Assembly: GCA_030539495.1 (NCBI GenBank)
Contig: JAUNRX010000005.1
Coordinates: 1 to 51,843 of the forward strand
Direction: 5' to 3'
DNA length: 51,843 nucleotides
Origin: a bacterium
GTDB taxonomy: Bacteria; Bacillota; Clostridia; Lachnospirales; Lachnospiraceae
The notes beneath the pieces are model-generated. The model had not been told where the DNA came from. It saw nothing but the letters and a program-made list of their open reading frames with translations, and did no database searches. A program made the position numbers and the translations under genes. Positions 44,358 through 51,843 of this stretch are shown here, in pieces; within the stretch, counting starts at the first letter, position 1; each line of letters starts with the position of its first letter.

Positions 44358-46979
44358 ATGGCAAAATGGGTTTATATGTTCAAAGAAGGCAATGCAGATA
44401 TGAGAAACCTTCTTGGTGGTAAAGGTGCCAACTTAGCTGAAATGACTAACTTAGGCTTACCAATTCCACAAGGATTTACAGTAACTACTGAGGCATGTAC
44501 AGATTATTACAACAGCGGAAAACAAATTACAAAAGAAATCCAAGATCAAATTTATGAAGCATTAGCAAAAGTTGAGCAACTTCAAGGTAAGAAATTTGGC
44601 GATACAGAAGATCCTTTATTAGTTTCTGTACGTTCCGGTGCCAGAGCAAGTATGCCAGGTATGATGGATACAATCCTTAACCTTGGTCTTAATGATATTG
44701 CAGTTGAAGGATTTGCTAAGAAAACTGGAAATCCTAGATTTGCATACGACTCCTATAGAAGATTTATTCAAATGTTCTCTGATGTAGTTATGGAGATGAG
44801 TAAAACATTTTTCGAGGGAATCCTTGATGAAGTAAAACAAGCCAAAGGTGCAAAATATGACACTGACTTGACTGCTGAAGATTTAAAAGAAGTAATCGTT
44901 AAATATAAAGCTATCTATAAAGAAAAAATGGGAGAAGATTTCCCACAGGATCCAAAGGTTCAATTAATGGAAGCTGTAAAAGCAGTATTCCGTTCATGGG
45001 ACAACCCACGTGCTATCTACTATAGAAGAATGAACGATATCCCTGGAGACTGGGGTACAGCTGTAAACGTTCAATGCATGGTATTTGGTAACATGGGCAA
45101 CACATCAGGTACAGGTGTTGCATTTACACGTAACCCATCCACCGGTGAAGCTAAGATTTATGGTGAATATCTAATCAATGCTCAAGGTGAAGATGTTGTT
45201 GCAGGTATCAGAACACCACAACCTATTACAAAATTAGAGCAAGATTTACCAGAATGCTACAAAGAGTTTATGGAAATCGCTCATAAACTAGAAGAGCATT
45301 ATAAAGATATGCAAGACATGGAATTTACAATTCAAGAAGGTAAATTGTATTTCTTACAAACTCGTAATGGTAAGAGAACAGCTCCTGCAGCTTTACAAAT
45401 CGCTTGCGATTTAGTAGATGAAGGCAAGATTACAAAAGAAACTGCAATCAGCCGTATCGAAGCAAAATCTCTTGATCAACTATTACATCCAGGATTTGAT
45501 GCTGCAGCATTAAAAGCAGCAAAACCTGTAGGAAAAGCTCTTCCAGCATCTCCTGGTGCTGCAGCTGGTAAAGTATACTTTACTGCAGAAGATGCAAAAG
45601 CTCATCATGAAGCAGGAGAAAGAGTTATCCTTGTTCGTCTTGAAACTTCTCCAGAAGATATCGAAGGTATGCATGCAGCTGAAGGTATCTTAACAGTTCG
45701 TGGTGGTATGACTTCACATGCAGCTGTAGTTGCACGTGGTATGGGTACTGCTTGTATCTCAGGTTGTGGAGATGTTAAGATTGATGAAGAAGCAAAAGAG
45801 TTCACGATTGCTGGACAGACTGTTAAAGAAGGAGATTACATTTCCTTAGATGGTTCTACAGGCAATATCTATATTGGCGATATCCCAACTGTTGAAGCAT
45901 CCATTTCCGGTAACTTCGAAAGAATTATGGAATGGGCTGATGAAATCAGAACATTACAAGTTAGAACAAATGCAGATACACCAGCAGATGCAGCAAATGC
46001 TGTTAAATTCGGTGCACAAGGTATTGGCCTTTGCCGTACTGAGCATATGTTCTTTGATGCAGAAAGAATTCCTAAGATCCGTAAGATGATCTTAAGTAAA
46101 ACAGTTGAAGCAAGAGAAGAAGCTCTTAATGAGTTAATCCCTTATCAAAAAGGTGACTTCAAAGCTCTTTACGAGGTTATGGAAGGTAGACCGGTCACAA
46201 TCCGTTTCTTAGATCCACCTTTACATGAATTTGTTCCAACAGAAGAAGATGATATTGAAGCATTAGCAAAAGATATGGGTCTTACTGTAGAGGAAGTAAA
46301 AGCAACTTGTGATTCCTTACATGAATTCAACCCTATGATGGGTCACAGAGGATGCCGTCTTGCTGTAACTTATCCTGAAATCGCTAAGATGCAGACAAGA
46401 GCTGTAATGGAAGCTGCTATTGAAGTGAAAACTGAAAAAGGCTTTAATGTAGTTCCTGAAATTATGATCCCATTAGTTGGTGAAAAGAAAGAATTAAAAT
46501 TTGTTAAAGATGTTGTTGTTGAAACAGCAGAACAAGTTAAGAAAGAAAAGAATTCGGACATTGAATACCATATTGGTACAATGATCGAAATTCCACGTGC
46601 AGCTTTAATGGCTGATGAAATCGCTGAAGAAGCTGAGTTCTTCTCATTTGGTACAAATGACTTAACTCAGATGACATTTGGTTTCTCTCGTGATGATGCT
46701 GGTAAGTTCCTTGACTCTTACTACAATAATAAGATCTATGAATCAGATCCATTTGCAAGATTAGATCAAGCAGGTGTTGGCCAATTAGTTAAGATTGCTG
46801 CTGAAAAAGGTAGAAAGACAAGAAACAACATTAAATTAGGTATCTGTGGAGAACATGGTGGAGATCCATCTACAATCGACTTCTGTCAAAGAGTTGGATT
46901 AACTTATGTATCATGCTCACCATTCCGTGTACCAATTGCAAGACTTGCTGCCGCACAGGCTGCATTAGCAAACAAATAG
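44358..46979 (+). CDS. ppdK: Pyruvate, phosphate dikinase
   Basis: Interconverts pyruvate + ATP + Pi and PEP + AMP + PPi, 873 residues. In anaerobic Clostridia it often serves PPi-linked glycolysis. The ATP-grasp domain starts with LLGGKGANLAEMTNLGLPIP. The swivelling domain has the phosphorylated His454 (GGMTSHAAVVARGMGTACIS). The PEP/pyruvate barrel has IGLCRTEHMFF and catalytic Cys830 (GICGEHGG). Complete. Strong Shine-Dalgarno TAGGAGG and biased codon use indicate high expression. The last eight codons plus stop are repeated just downstream. Confidence 0.98.
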   Translation: MAKWVYMFKEGNADMRNLLGGKGANLAEMTNLGLPIPQGFTVTTEACTDYYNSGKQITKEIQDQIYEALAKVEQLQGKKFGDTEDPLLVSVRSGARASMPGMMDTILNLGLNDIAVEGFAKKTGNPRFAYDSYRRFIQMFSDVVMEMSKTFFEGILDEVKQAKGAKYDTDLTAEDLKEVIVKYKAIYKEKMGEDFPQDPKVQLMEAVKAVFRSWDNPRAIYYRRMNDIPGDWGTAVNVQCMVFGNMGNTSGTGVAFTRNPSTGEAKIYGEYLINAQGEDVVAGIRTPQPITKLEQDLPECYKEFMEIAHKLEEHYKDMQDMEFTIQEGKLYFLQTRNGKRTAPAALQIACDLVDEGKITKETAISRIEAKSLDQLLHPGFDAAALKAAKPVGKALPASPGAAAGKVYFTAEDAKAHHEAGERVILVRLETSPEDIEGMHAAEGILTVRGGMTSHAAVVARGMGTACISGCGDVKIDEEAKEFTIAGQTVKEGDYISLDGSTGNIYIGDIPTVEASISGNFERIMEWADEIRTLQVRTNADTPADAANAVKFGAQGIGLCRTEHMFFDAERIPKIRKMILSKTVEAREEALNELIPYQKGDFKALYEVMEGRPVTIRFLDPPLHEFVPTEEDDIEALAKDMGLTVEEVKATCDSLHEFNPMMGHRGCRLAVTYPEIAKMQTRAVMEAAIEVKTEKGFNVVPEIMIPLVGEKKELKFVKDVVVETAEQVKKEKNSDIEYHIGTMIEIPRAALMADEIAEEAEFFSFGTNDLTQMTFGFSRDDAGKFLDSYYNNKIYESDPFARLDQAGVGQLVKIAAEKGRKTRNNIKLGICGEHGGDPSTIDFCQRVGLTYVSCSPFRVPIARLAAAQAALANK

Positions 46980-47039
46980 AAAAAGACCAAAGTGAGCCTG
47001 TGCGATATGCACCAAGGCTGCATTAGCAAACAAATAGAA
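46957..47039 (+). repeat. 25-bp direct repeat duplicating the ppdK 3' end
   Basis: 46957-46981 recurs exactly at 47015-47039 (begins AGGCTGCATTAGCAAACAAA). The first copy covers the last eight codons and stop of ppdK. Between them, GCCTGTGCG (46996-47004) is the reverse complement of CGCACAGGC (46952-46960), so a direct and an inverted repeat are nested. Confidence 0.9.
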
Positions 47040-47056
47040 TATTGGCTATTTAATAG

Positions 47057-47100
47057 AAATCCCTCTGGTATTAAAATTACTTAATACCAGAGGGATTTTT
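47057..47100 (+). terminator. Terminator of ppdK
   Basis: An 18-bp perfect stem (47057-47074 with 47081-47098) beginning AAATCCCTCTGG, followed by T5 that overlaps the stem end. Confidence 0.92.
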
Positions 47101-47161
47101 GACATTATTAGCATATAGTAATTTCCTATAACAATAAATAGGTAAAAAATGTAAAATCCTA

Positions 47162-47214
47162 TTGACAACTAGCATCTGCTAGTCTAGTATGATTATTAGC
47201 TAGCAAGTGCTAGT
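47162..47214 (+). promoter_or_regulatory. tetR promoter with two palindromic operators
   Basis: TTGACA (47162-47167) and TAGTAT (47185-47190), spacer 17 bp. The spacer is filled by the palindrome ACTAGCA-TC-TGCTAGT (47168-47183). A second copy, GCTAGCA-AG-TGCTAGT, is at 47199-47214. Their centres are 31 bp apart, about three helical turns, so two dimers would sit on one DNA face. Autorepression by the TetR protein encoded next is the simplest reading. Confidence 0.85.
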
Positions 47215-47237
47215 TAATAAAAAGATAGGATAATCGT

Positions 47238-47816
47238 ATGACAACGAAACAAAAAATCAGCAAAGAAGCATTGCGCCTATTTAGCATAAGAGGCTATGAG
47301 GCAACATCGGTACGGGATATTGCAAAAGCAGTAGGGATTAAAGATAGCTCACTATACAATCATTATAAAAGTAAACAGGATATATTTGATACTATTGTTA
47401 ATGAATATAAGATGGAGTCTGCAAATGAGTTTGAGCAGTTTTGCAAAGAGAATGACTGTACCAGACCAGAAATCCTAAAGAAATCAGCAGTAGCAATTAT
47501 AGCAGCGTTTTTAGATCCTTGTGTAGTTCAGACAAGAAAGATGTTAACTATGGAGATGTACCATAACAAAGAAGCAAAAGATGTTTATTATAAACTATTT
47601 TATAAAGAACCTGCCAGTTGGTGTGATATTGTATTTGAACAATTAATTGAGGCTGGTGTATTAGAACAAGAAAATCAAGAGGCATTATTCTATGAATTCT
47701 ATGGTCCGTTATTTACATTACTTTTAGAAACAGATCTTCTGGAGATTTCAAAAGATACGGTACTTGAACGAGCGGTAACTCAGGCAGAACGATTTATTGA
47801 AAATCATAGGAGGTAG
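47238..47816 (+). CDS. TetR-family transcriptional repressor
   Basis: A 192-residue regulator. The N-terminal helix-turn-helix (about 1-50) reads ALRLFSIRGYEATSVRDIAK then GIKDSSLYNHYKSKQDIF. The C-terminal ligand/dimer domain is divergent, as usual, and the inducer is unknown. Shine-Dalgarno AGGATA is weak. The flavodoxin/ferredoxin gene begins 4 bp after its stop, so the two form an operon controlled by the twin operators. Confidence 0.92.
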   Translation: MTTKQKISKEALRLFSIRGYEATSVRDIAKAVGIKDSSLYNHYKSKQDIFDTIVNEYKMESANEFEQFCKENDCTRPEILKKSAVAIIAAFLDPCVVQTRKMLTMEMYHNKEAKDVYYKLFYKEPASWCDIVFEQLIEAGVLEQENQEALFYEFYGPLFTLLLETDLLEISKDTVLERAVTQAERFIENHRR

Positions 47817-47820
47817 TAGT

Positions 47821-48582
47821 ATGGTAGGGGTTTATTTTAGTGGTACAGGTAATACACGATATTGTTTGGAGAGATTTGTAGCAAAGGTAGAGCCTTCAGC
47901 CCAAAGTATCTCAATTACAGATCCAGAGGTAAAAAAGAGAATAAAGGAAAATCAAAATATTGTATTTGGATATCCAATTTACTTTAGCAATTTACCAAAG
48001 ATTGTGCGTGATTTTATTGAAGAGAATAAAGCGCTGTTTCATGATAAAAAGATATTTATTATAGCAACTATGGGCTTATTTAGTGGTGATGGAGCAGGTT
48101 GTTCGGCACGATTGTTTAAAAAATACGGAGCAACTATAGTTGGTGGACTACATGTTAAGATGCCAGACTGTGTTGGAGATAGCAAAGCTCTTAAGAAACC
48201 ATTAGATCGGAATAGAGAGCTTGTAAAAAAAGCAGAGCATAAGATCGATGAAGCAGCTAAGAGGTTGAAAGAAGGGAAACCATTAAAACAAGGAATCAAT
48301 ATATGGTATCATATTGCGGGTTTATTTGGACAACGTCTATGGTACTATAGTAAGACGAGGAACTACAGCAAAGATTTAAAGATAGATCTTAATAAATGCA
48401 TTGGATGTGGAAAATGCACTAGGGTATGTCCAATGAATAACTTACATATAAAAGAGAATAAGCCGGTGGCAGATGGAAATTGTACCATGTGTTATCGTTG
48501 TATAAGCAATTGTCCGAAACAGGCAATTACATTACATGGAAAAGAAGTCTATGAGCAGTGTAAAATTGAGCGTTACATATAG
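47821..48582 (+). CDS. Flavodoxin-like/2x[4Fe-4S] ferredoxin fusion (EFR1 family)
   Basis: A 253-residue electron-transfer protein. The N-terminal flavodoxin-like domain has the FMN-phosphate loop YFSGTGNTRYC at about 5-15. The C-terminal part holds two 4Fe-4S clusters: CIGCGKCTRVCP and CTMCYRCISNCP. ATG 47821 follows AGGAGG inside the 3' end of tetR; 24 upstream bases in frame are not needed. Induction through the TetR gene suggests a redox or xenobiotic response; the partner is unknown. Confidence 0.9.
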   Translation: MVGVYFSGTGNTRYCLERFVAKVEPSAQSISITDPEVKKRIKENQNIVFGYPIYFSNLPKIVRDFIEENKALFHDKKIFIIATMGLFSGDGAGCSARLFKKYGATIVGGLHVKMPDCVGDSKALKKPLDRNRELVKKAEHKIDEAAKRLKEGKPLKQGINIWYHIAGLFGQRLWYYSKTRNYSKDLKIDLNKCIGCGKCTRVCPMNNLHIKENKPVADGNCTMCYRCISNCPKQAITLHGKEVYEQCKIERYI

Positions 48583-48587
48583 GTTAG

Positions 48588-48815
48588 ATTGAGAAACTAT
48601 TTGAAGGATTTGAGGAGATATTAGTTTACTTCTTTGTAGGCGAAATTAATGAGGAGTTAATTATAGAGTGTACATTTAGGGGCTTATATCCAGGTTGGGA
48701 TACGCAAAGTAAAGGCTCTGTTGCATTAGAAGAGAAGTTGGGATATCATTTTAATTATAAATTTGATTGTTTCGAAATTAGAGAAAGGAGCCCATATGAG
48801 AAACGAAGTAACTAA
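48588..48815 (+). pseudogene. Remnant of a GNAT acetyltransferase (C-terminal part)
   Basis: An open frame without start codon or ribosome binding site encodes 75 residues. GLYPGWDTQSKGSVALEEKL followed by GYHFNYKF and CFEI resembles the C-terminal end of GNAT N-acetyltransferases (Y-P-x-W-D...S-V-x-L-x-E-K-L-G-Y). The acetyl-CoA-binding half is missing. Its frame runs 20 bp into the greA-like gene, so a deletion probably fused the old gene end to this locus. Confidence 0.6.
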
Positions 48816-49299
48816 GAATGATATTAAAAAGATGGAAGAAGAGATAGAGTACCGTAAGCTAGTAGTTCGAAAAGAAGCGATTCAGGCAGTAAAGGAAGCT
48901 AGGGCACAAGGAGATTTAAGTGAGAACTTTGAATACTATGCTGCAAAAAAGGATAAAAACAAAAATGAAAGTCGCATACGCTACTTAGAAAGAATGATTA
49001 AGACAGCAATTATTGTCTCTGATGATTCAAAAGAAGACGAAGTTGGGCTAAATAATACAGTAACAGTTTATTTTGAAGAGGATGATGCCTGTGAGACGTA
49101 TAAGCTGGTAACCACAGTTCGTGGAAACTCTTTAGGGGGATTAATCAGTATCGAATCTCCTCTGGGAAAAGAATTGTTAGGTCATAAGGTAAACGACCGT
49201 ATCTATATAAAAGTAAATGATACGTATGGTTATTATATCGTGATAAAGAATATTCAAAAGACAGTGGATGATGGTACGGATAAGCTACGCAGCTACTAA
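48796..49299 (+). CDS. GreA-family transcript cleavage factor (possible paralogue)
   Basis: A 167-residue protein. The N-terminal coiled coil (about 1-75) has the acidic tip GDLSENFEYYAAKKDKNKN seen in GreA, with the tip Asp and Glu that activate RNA polymerase cleavage. The C-terminal FKBP-like domain (80-160) has IESPLGKELLGHKVND. It differs from the housekeeping consensus at several places and lacks the usual greA neighbours, so it may be a second copy. ATG 48796 after AAAGGAG; the longer frame from 48763 runs through the GNAT remnant. Confidence 0.85.
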   Translation: MRNEVTKNDIKKMEEEIEYRKLVVRKEAIQAVKEARAQGDLSENFEYYAAKKDKNKNESRIRYLERMIKTAIIVSDDSKEDEVGLNNTVTVYFEEDDACETYKLVTTVRGNSLGGLISIESPLGKELLGHKVNDRIYIKVNDTYGYYIVIKNIQKTVDDGTDKLRSY

Positions 49300-49313
49300 G
49301 GGTACGCAGAAGA

Positions 49314-49372
49314 GGGCTCTTAGATTTTAAGAAAGAGAAATTACAAACTTTCTTAAAATCTGGGGCCTTTTT
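49314..49372 (+). terminator. Terminator after the greA-like gene
   Basis: A 14-bp perfect stem (AGATTTTAAGAAAG 49322-49335 with CTTTCTTAAAATCT 49348-49361), extended by GGGCTC/GGGGCC, then T5. Confidence 0.9.
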
Positions 49373-49473
49373 ACATTTGGTTTTAAAAGTAGACAAAGAA
49401 TTACCAGCTAAATTGATAAAAATAACGAAAATCATTAAGAAAGGGCATTTAATATATACAGAATAACTACAGA

Positions 49474-49483
49474 ATGCTATACT
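49474..49483 (+). promoter_or_regulatory. Promoter of the PL9 gene
   Basis: ATGC-TATACT is a -10 with TGn extension, 80 bp upstream of the start codon; the -35 is not clear. Confidence 0.5.
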
Positions 49484-49562
49484 AAAATATGAAAAACTAA
49501 AACAATTATGATAAACAAAGTGAACATGGTATTGGCATTTTGTTTAAAAGGGAGGAAAACAA

Positions 49563-51843
49563 ATGAAGCAATTACGTACAAGAGTAATGGCAATGATGTT
49601 ATCAGTTTTAATGCTATTTTCTTTAGTACCAAGTGTGCAAACGTTTGCAAATGAGGAGAGCAACGAAGCAGGTAACTATACTTGGACAGGAAGAGCATTT
49701 GGACAAAGTACTGACAAGAACTTCAAGTCTACAATTTTACCAGACAAAGTTGGTACTCAGGAAGCAAAGGAAAAGAAAATCATCGTAAAAGATGGGGAAA
49801 ATGAAAAGGAAACAAATGCAGTAGAAATCGAAAGCCGTGGTGGTAAGATTGCTAACTCACATGACGGACTTATGTTCTATTACGCTACGCTTCCTACAAC
49901 TAAGAACTTTAAATTAAGTGCAAATGTATACATAAATCAATTAGGTCCTGAAGCAGCAACCGAATCCAAACCAAGCAAACAAGAAGCTTGTGGTATTATG
50001 GTTCGTGATAATGTTGGACCAGCAAGAAAAGATCCAATGGAATTTGGTTTTGAGGAAATTACTTCCGCATCCAATATCGTAGCAAACATGTTTATGGCAC
50101 CAGATAAGAAAGCAGACGTTCCTATTATTTCTAACGTTTACGATCGTAATGGTGTAACAGTTCCTTATGGTAATGTGGGAGCAGTAAAAACACAAACTAA
50201 AATAGCAACTTTAAATAGTGATCTTGTTACAACAACTGACCGTACTCCTACTGATGGAAAGTATAGCAAAGATCTTTTCGTTGCAGTAACATTAGAACGT
50301 AAAGATGATGGATTTGTTGTATCTTATACAGATCAAGAAGGAAAGACTTATTCTAAAACAGTAAATGGTGCAGATCGTGTAGCTGTAACTGATAAAGACA
50401 ACATGTATGTTGGTTTCTTTGCATCTCGTAATGCAAAAATGACAGTAACAGATATTGAATTAACTACTTCTGAGGCAAATACAAAAGTAGATGGTTTTAC
50501 ACCAGTAGCATATGCTTCAACACTTGATATTGCAAGTGCAACGACTTCAAGTACATCTGATTATACAGTACGTTTACGTAGTAACTACGATGGTATAGTA
50601 TCAATCAAACAAGACGGAACAGAAATTGAAAAATCAGGAAAAGCAGCAAAAGCAACATTCTATGAAAAGAAAACAACTTTAACGAAAGATACGACTGAAT
50701 TTGAAGTATCATATGCAGTTGCTGGTTCTGAGGAAGTAAAAACAGCAACATTTAAAGTAACTAAAAAAGAAGCATATGCAAACAGAGATTTATATGTAAC
50801 AGTTGATGGGACACCAGAAGGAAAAGGAACAAAAGAAAGCCCTCTTGATGTAAAAACTGCACTTGCTTATGTAAGCGATGGATATACTGTTTACGCTAAA
50901 GGCGGTACTTATGGCGCATTAGTAATGAATGAAACTTTCACAGCAGATGCCGCAAATAAGAAAACATTATGTGCATTAGAAGGTGAGCAAGTAGTATTTA
51001 GTGGAACTAGCCAAGTGGATGCAAGTAACTGGAATTTTAAACAATTAGAGTTTACAGGATCAAGCACAACTGGTTTCCGTTTAACAGGACATTCTAATAC
51101 AATTGAATTATGTAAATTCTACAATAATGGAGATACTGGATGTCAAATGAGTGGTGGTTCAGGTACAGATCCACTTAACTGGCCATCTAACAATACTGTA
51201 TTAAATTGTGAATCCTACAACAACGTTGATAGCTCTAGAATTAATGCCGATGGTTTTGCTGCAAAACTTGGCGTTGGTAAAGGAAACGAATTCAAAGGTT
51301 GTGTATCTCATAATAATGCAGATGACGGTTGGGATTTATACAACAAATTAGAAGACGGTGCGAACTATCCTGTAACAATTGATAGCTGTGTCGCATATGA
51401 AAATGGTCTTCCATATGAAGGAACAGTAGCAGCTAAAGGTTCTATCGGAAATGGTTTCAAACTCGGTGGAGAAGGCTTACCAGTTGATCATGTTGTGAAA
51501 AATTGTATTTCTTATGACAATAACATGGATGGATTTACATGTAACTTTAACCCTGGAAAGATTACAGTAACAAATTGTACATCTTTCAATAATGCAAGAA
51601 CAAACTATATCTTCAGAAGTAATCCTTACTTTGATGAGGATAAGCAAGGTGTGTTTACAAATAACATTTCTTTCAGAACAGATGGAAATTATGAAACAAA
51701 TGATTTTATTTCAGGTACAGTGAAAAAAAGTTTCTTCTTTGAGACTGGAAAACAAACAATTACTGCTTCTGATTTCGCAAGCGTAACAGCACCAAAAGAA
51801 TGGACAAGAAATGAAAAGGGAAATCTTGTATACGGTGATTTCT
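49563..51843 (+). CDS. Secreted pectate lyase, polysaccharide lyase family 9 (3' end outside window)
   Basis: An open frame of 760 codons continues past the window end. The signal peptide (MKQLRTRVMAMMLSVLMLFS, cleavage near TFANEES at about 30) is followed by an N-terminal beta-rich module to about 300, an Ig-like segment to about 400 and a right-handed beta-helix from about 403. The PL9 calcium site and base are visible with the right spacing: Asp563 (DGFAAK), Asp587-Asp588-Asp591 (ADDGWDLYNK) and Lys633 (GNGFKLGG), matching Asp209, Asp233/234/237 and Lys273 of Pel9A. It cleaves polygalacturonate by beta-elimination. ATG 49563 follows AAGGGAGG. Confidence 0.93.
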   Translation, partial: MKQLRTRVMAMMLSVLMLFSLVPSVQTFANEESNEAGNYTWTGRAFGQSTDKNFKSTILPDKVGTQEAKEKKIIVKDGENEKETNAVEIESRGGKIANSHDGLMFYYATLPTTKNFKLSANVYINQLGPEAATESKPSKQEACGIMVRDNVGPARKDPMEFGFEEITSASNIVANMFMAPDKKADVPIISNVYDRNGVTVPYGNVGAVKTQTKIATLNSDLVTTTDRTPTDGKYSKDLFVAVTLERKDDGFVVSYTDQEGKTYSKTVNGADRVAVTDKDNMYVGFFASRNAKMTVTDIELTTSEANTKVDGFTPVAYASTLDIASATTSSTSDYTVRLRSNYDGIVSIKQDGTEIEKSGKAAKATFYEKKTTLTKDTTEFEVSYAVAGSEEVKTATFKVTKKEAYANRDLYVTVDGTPEGKGTKESPLDVKTALAYVSDGYTVYAKGGTYGALVMNETFTADAANKKTLCALEGEQVVFSGTSQVDASNWNFKQLEFTGSSTTGFRLTGHSNTIELCKFYNNGDTGCQMSGGSGTDPLNWPSNNTVLNCESYNNVDSSRINADGFAAKLGVGKGNEFKGCVSHNNADDGWDLYNKLEDGANYPVTIDSCVAYENGLPYEGTVAAKGSIGNGFKLGGEGLPVDHVVKNCISYDNNMDGFTCNFNPGKITVTNCTSFNNARTNYIFRSNPYFDEDKQGVFTNNISFRTDGNYETNDFISGTVKKSFFFETGKQTITASDFASVTAPKEWTRNEKGNLVYGDF

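Noticed and set aside
48763-48795. Longer start of the GreA-like gene
   Set aside because: These codons overlap the acetyltransferase remnant and have no ribosome binding site; ATG 48796 follows AAAGGAG.

Overview
The window is AT-rich DNA with consensus Shine-Dalgarno sites, sigma-A promoters (several with a TRTGN extended -10), intrinsic terminators with U-tracts, a CIRCE operator, a ZTP riboswitch and a set of families typical of Lachnospiraceae (DUF6106, DUF6062, DUF1540, DUF2225, YqzL, SleB-type hydrolase, pyruvate phosphate dikinase). It is best read as a chromosomal segment of an anaerobic, polysaccharide-degrading Clostridia/Lachnospiraceae species. A secreted multi-domain GH16 beta-glucanase and a PL9 pectate lyase point to plant-fibre breakdown. 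No rRNA, tRNA, phage, insertion sequence or CRISPR array was seen.

Region 1 (1-9235) is a phosphate regulon: an HPr-like gene, pstS-C-A-B-phoU, a Na/Pi cotransporter with phoB-phoR, and a small membrane protein. Each of its three transcription units starts with an 11-bp-periodic array of TTTACA-like hexamers that ends exactly 9 bp before a -10 box, so one PhoB-type regulator probably controls all three. PstS is unusual: its two half-domains are in reverse order (circular permutation).

Region 2 (9236-15840) holds, on the minus strand, an ammonium channel fused to a PII domain behind a consensus promoter that is followed at once by an intrinsic terminator. Then come a membrane-spanning protein with a Q-rich stretch and a Big2 domain, a DUF1540 Cys-rich protein, a eukaryotic-type HisA and a SleB-like hydrolase. 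Three copies of a repeat carrying tandem DnaA-box-like 9-mers lie between these genes.

Region 3 (15900-24000) is housekeeping: glnS, DUF2225, DUF6062, groES-groEL under CIRCE, DUF6106 and guaB. Region 4 (24000-28670) is a 580-bp highly structured intergenic region followed by the GH16 enzyme. Region 5 (28680-36250) has an amidase, dCMP deaminase and a DUF1461 membrane protein on the minus strand, purH under a ZTP riboswitch on the plus strand, and a GntR regulator plus a three-gene ABC export operon on the minus strand.

Region 6 (36480-47100) is an M16C peptidase and era, then yqzL overlapping recO, glyQS, an unknown membrane protein and ppdK, whose 3' end is partly duplicated. Region 7 (47100-51843) holds an autoregulated TetR gene with a flavodoxin/ferredoxin fusion, a GNAT acetyltransferase remnant running into a GreA-family gene, and the 5' 760 codons of a PL9 pectate lyase that leaves the window. 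Gene starts were moved from the longest ORF to the codon with a good Shine-Dalgarno site in many places; each such case is stated.
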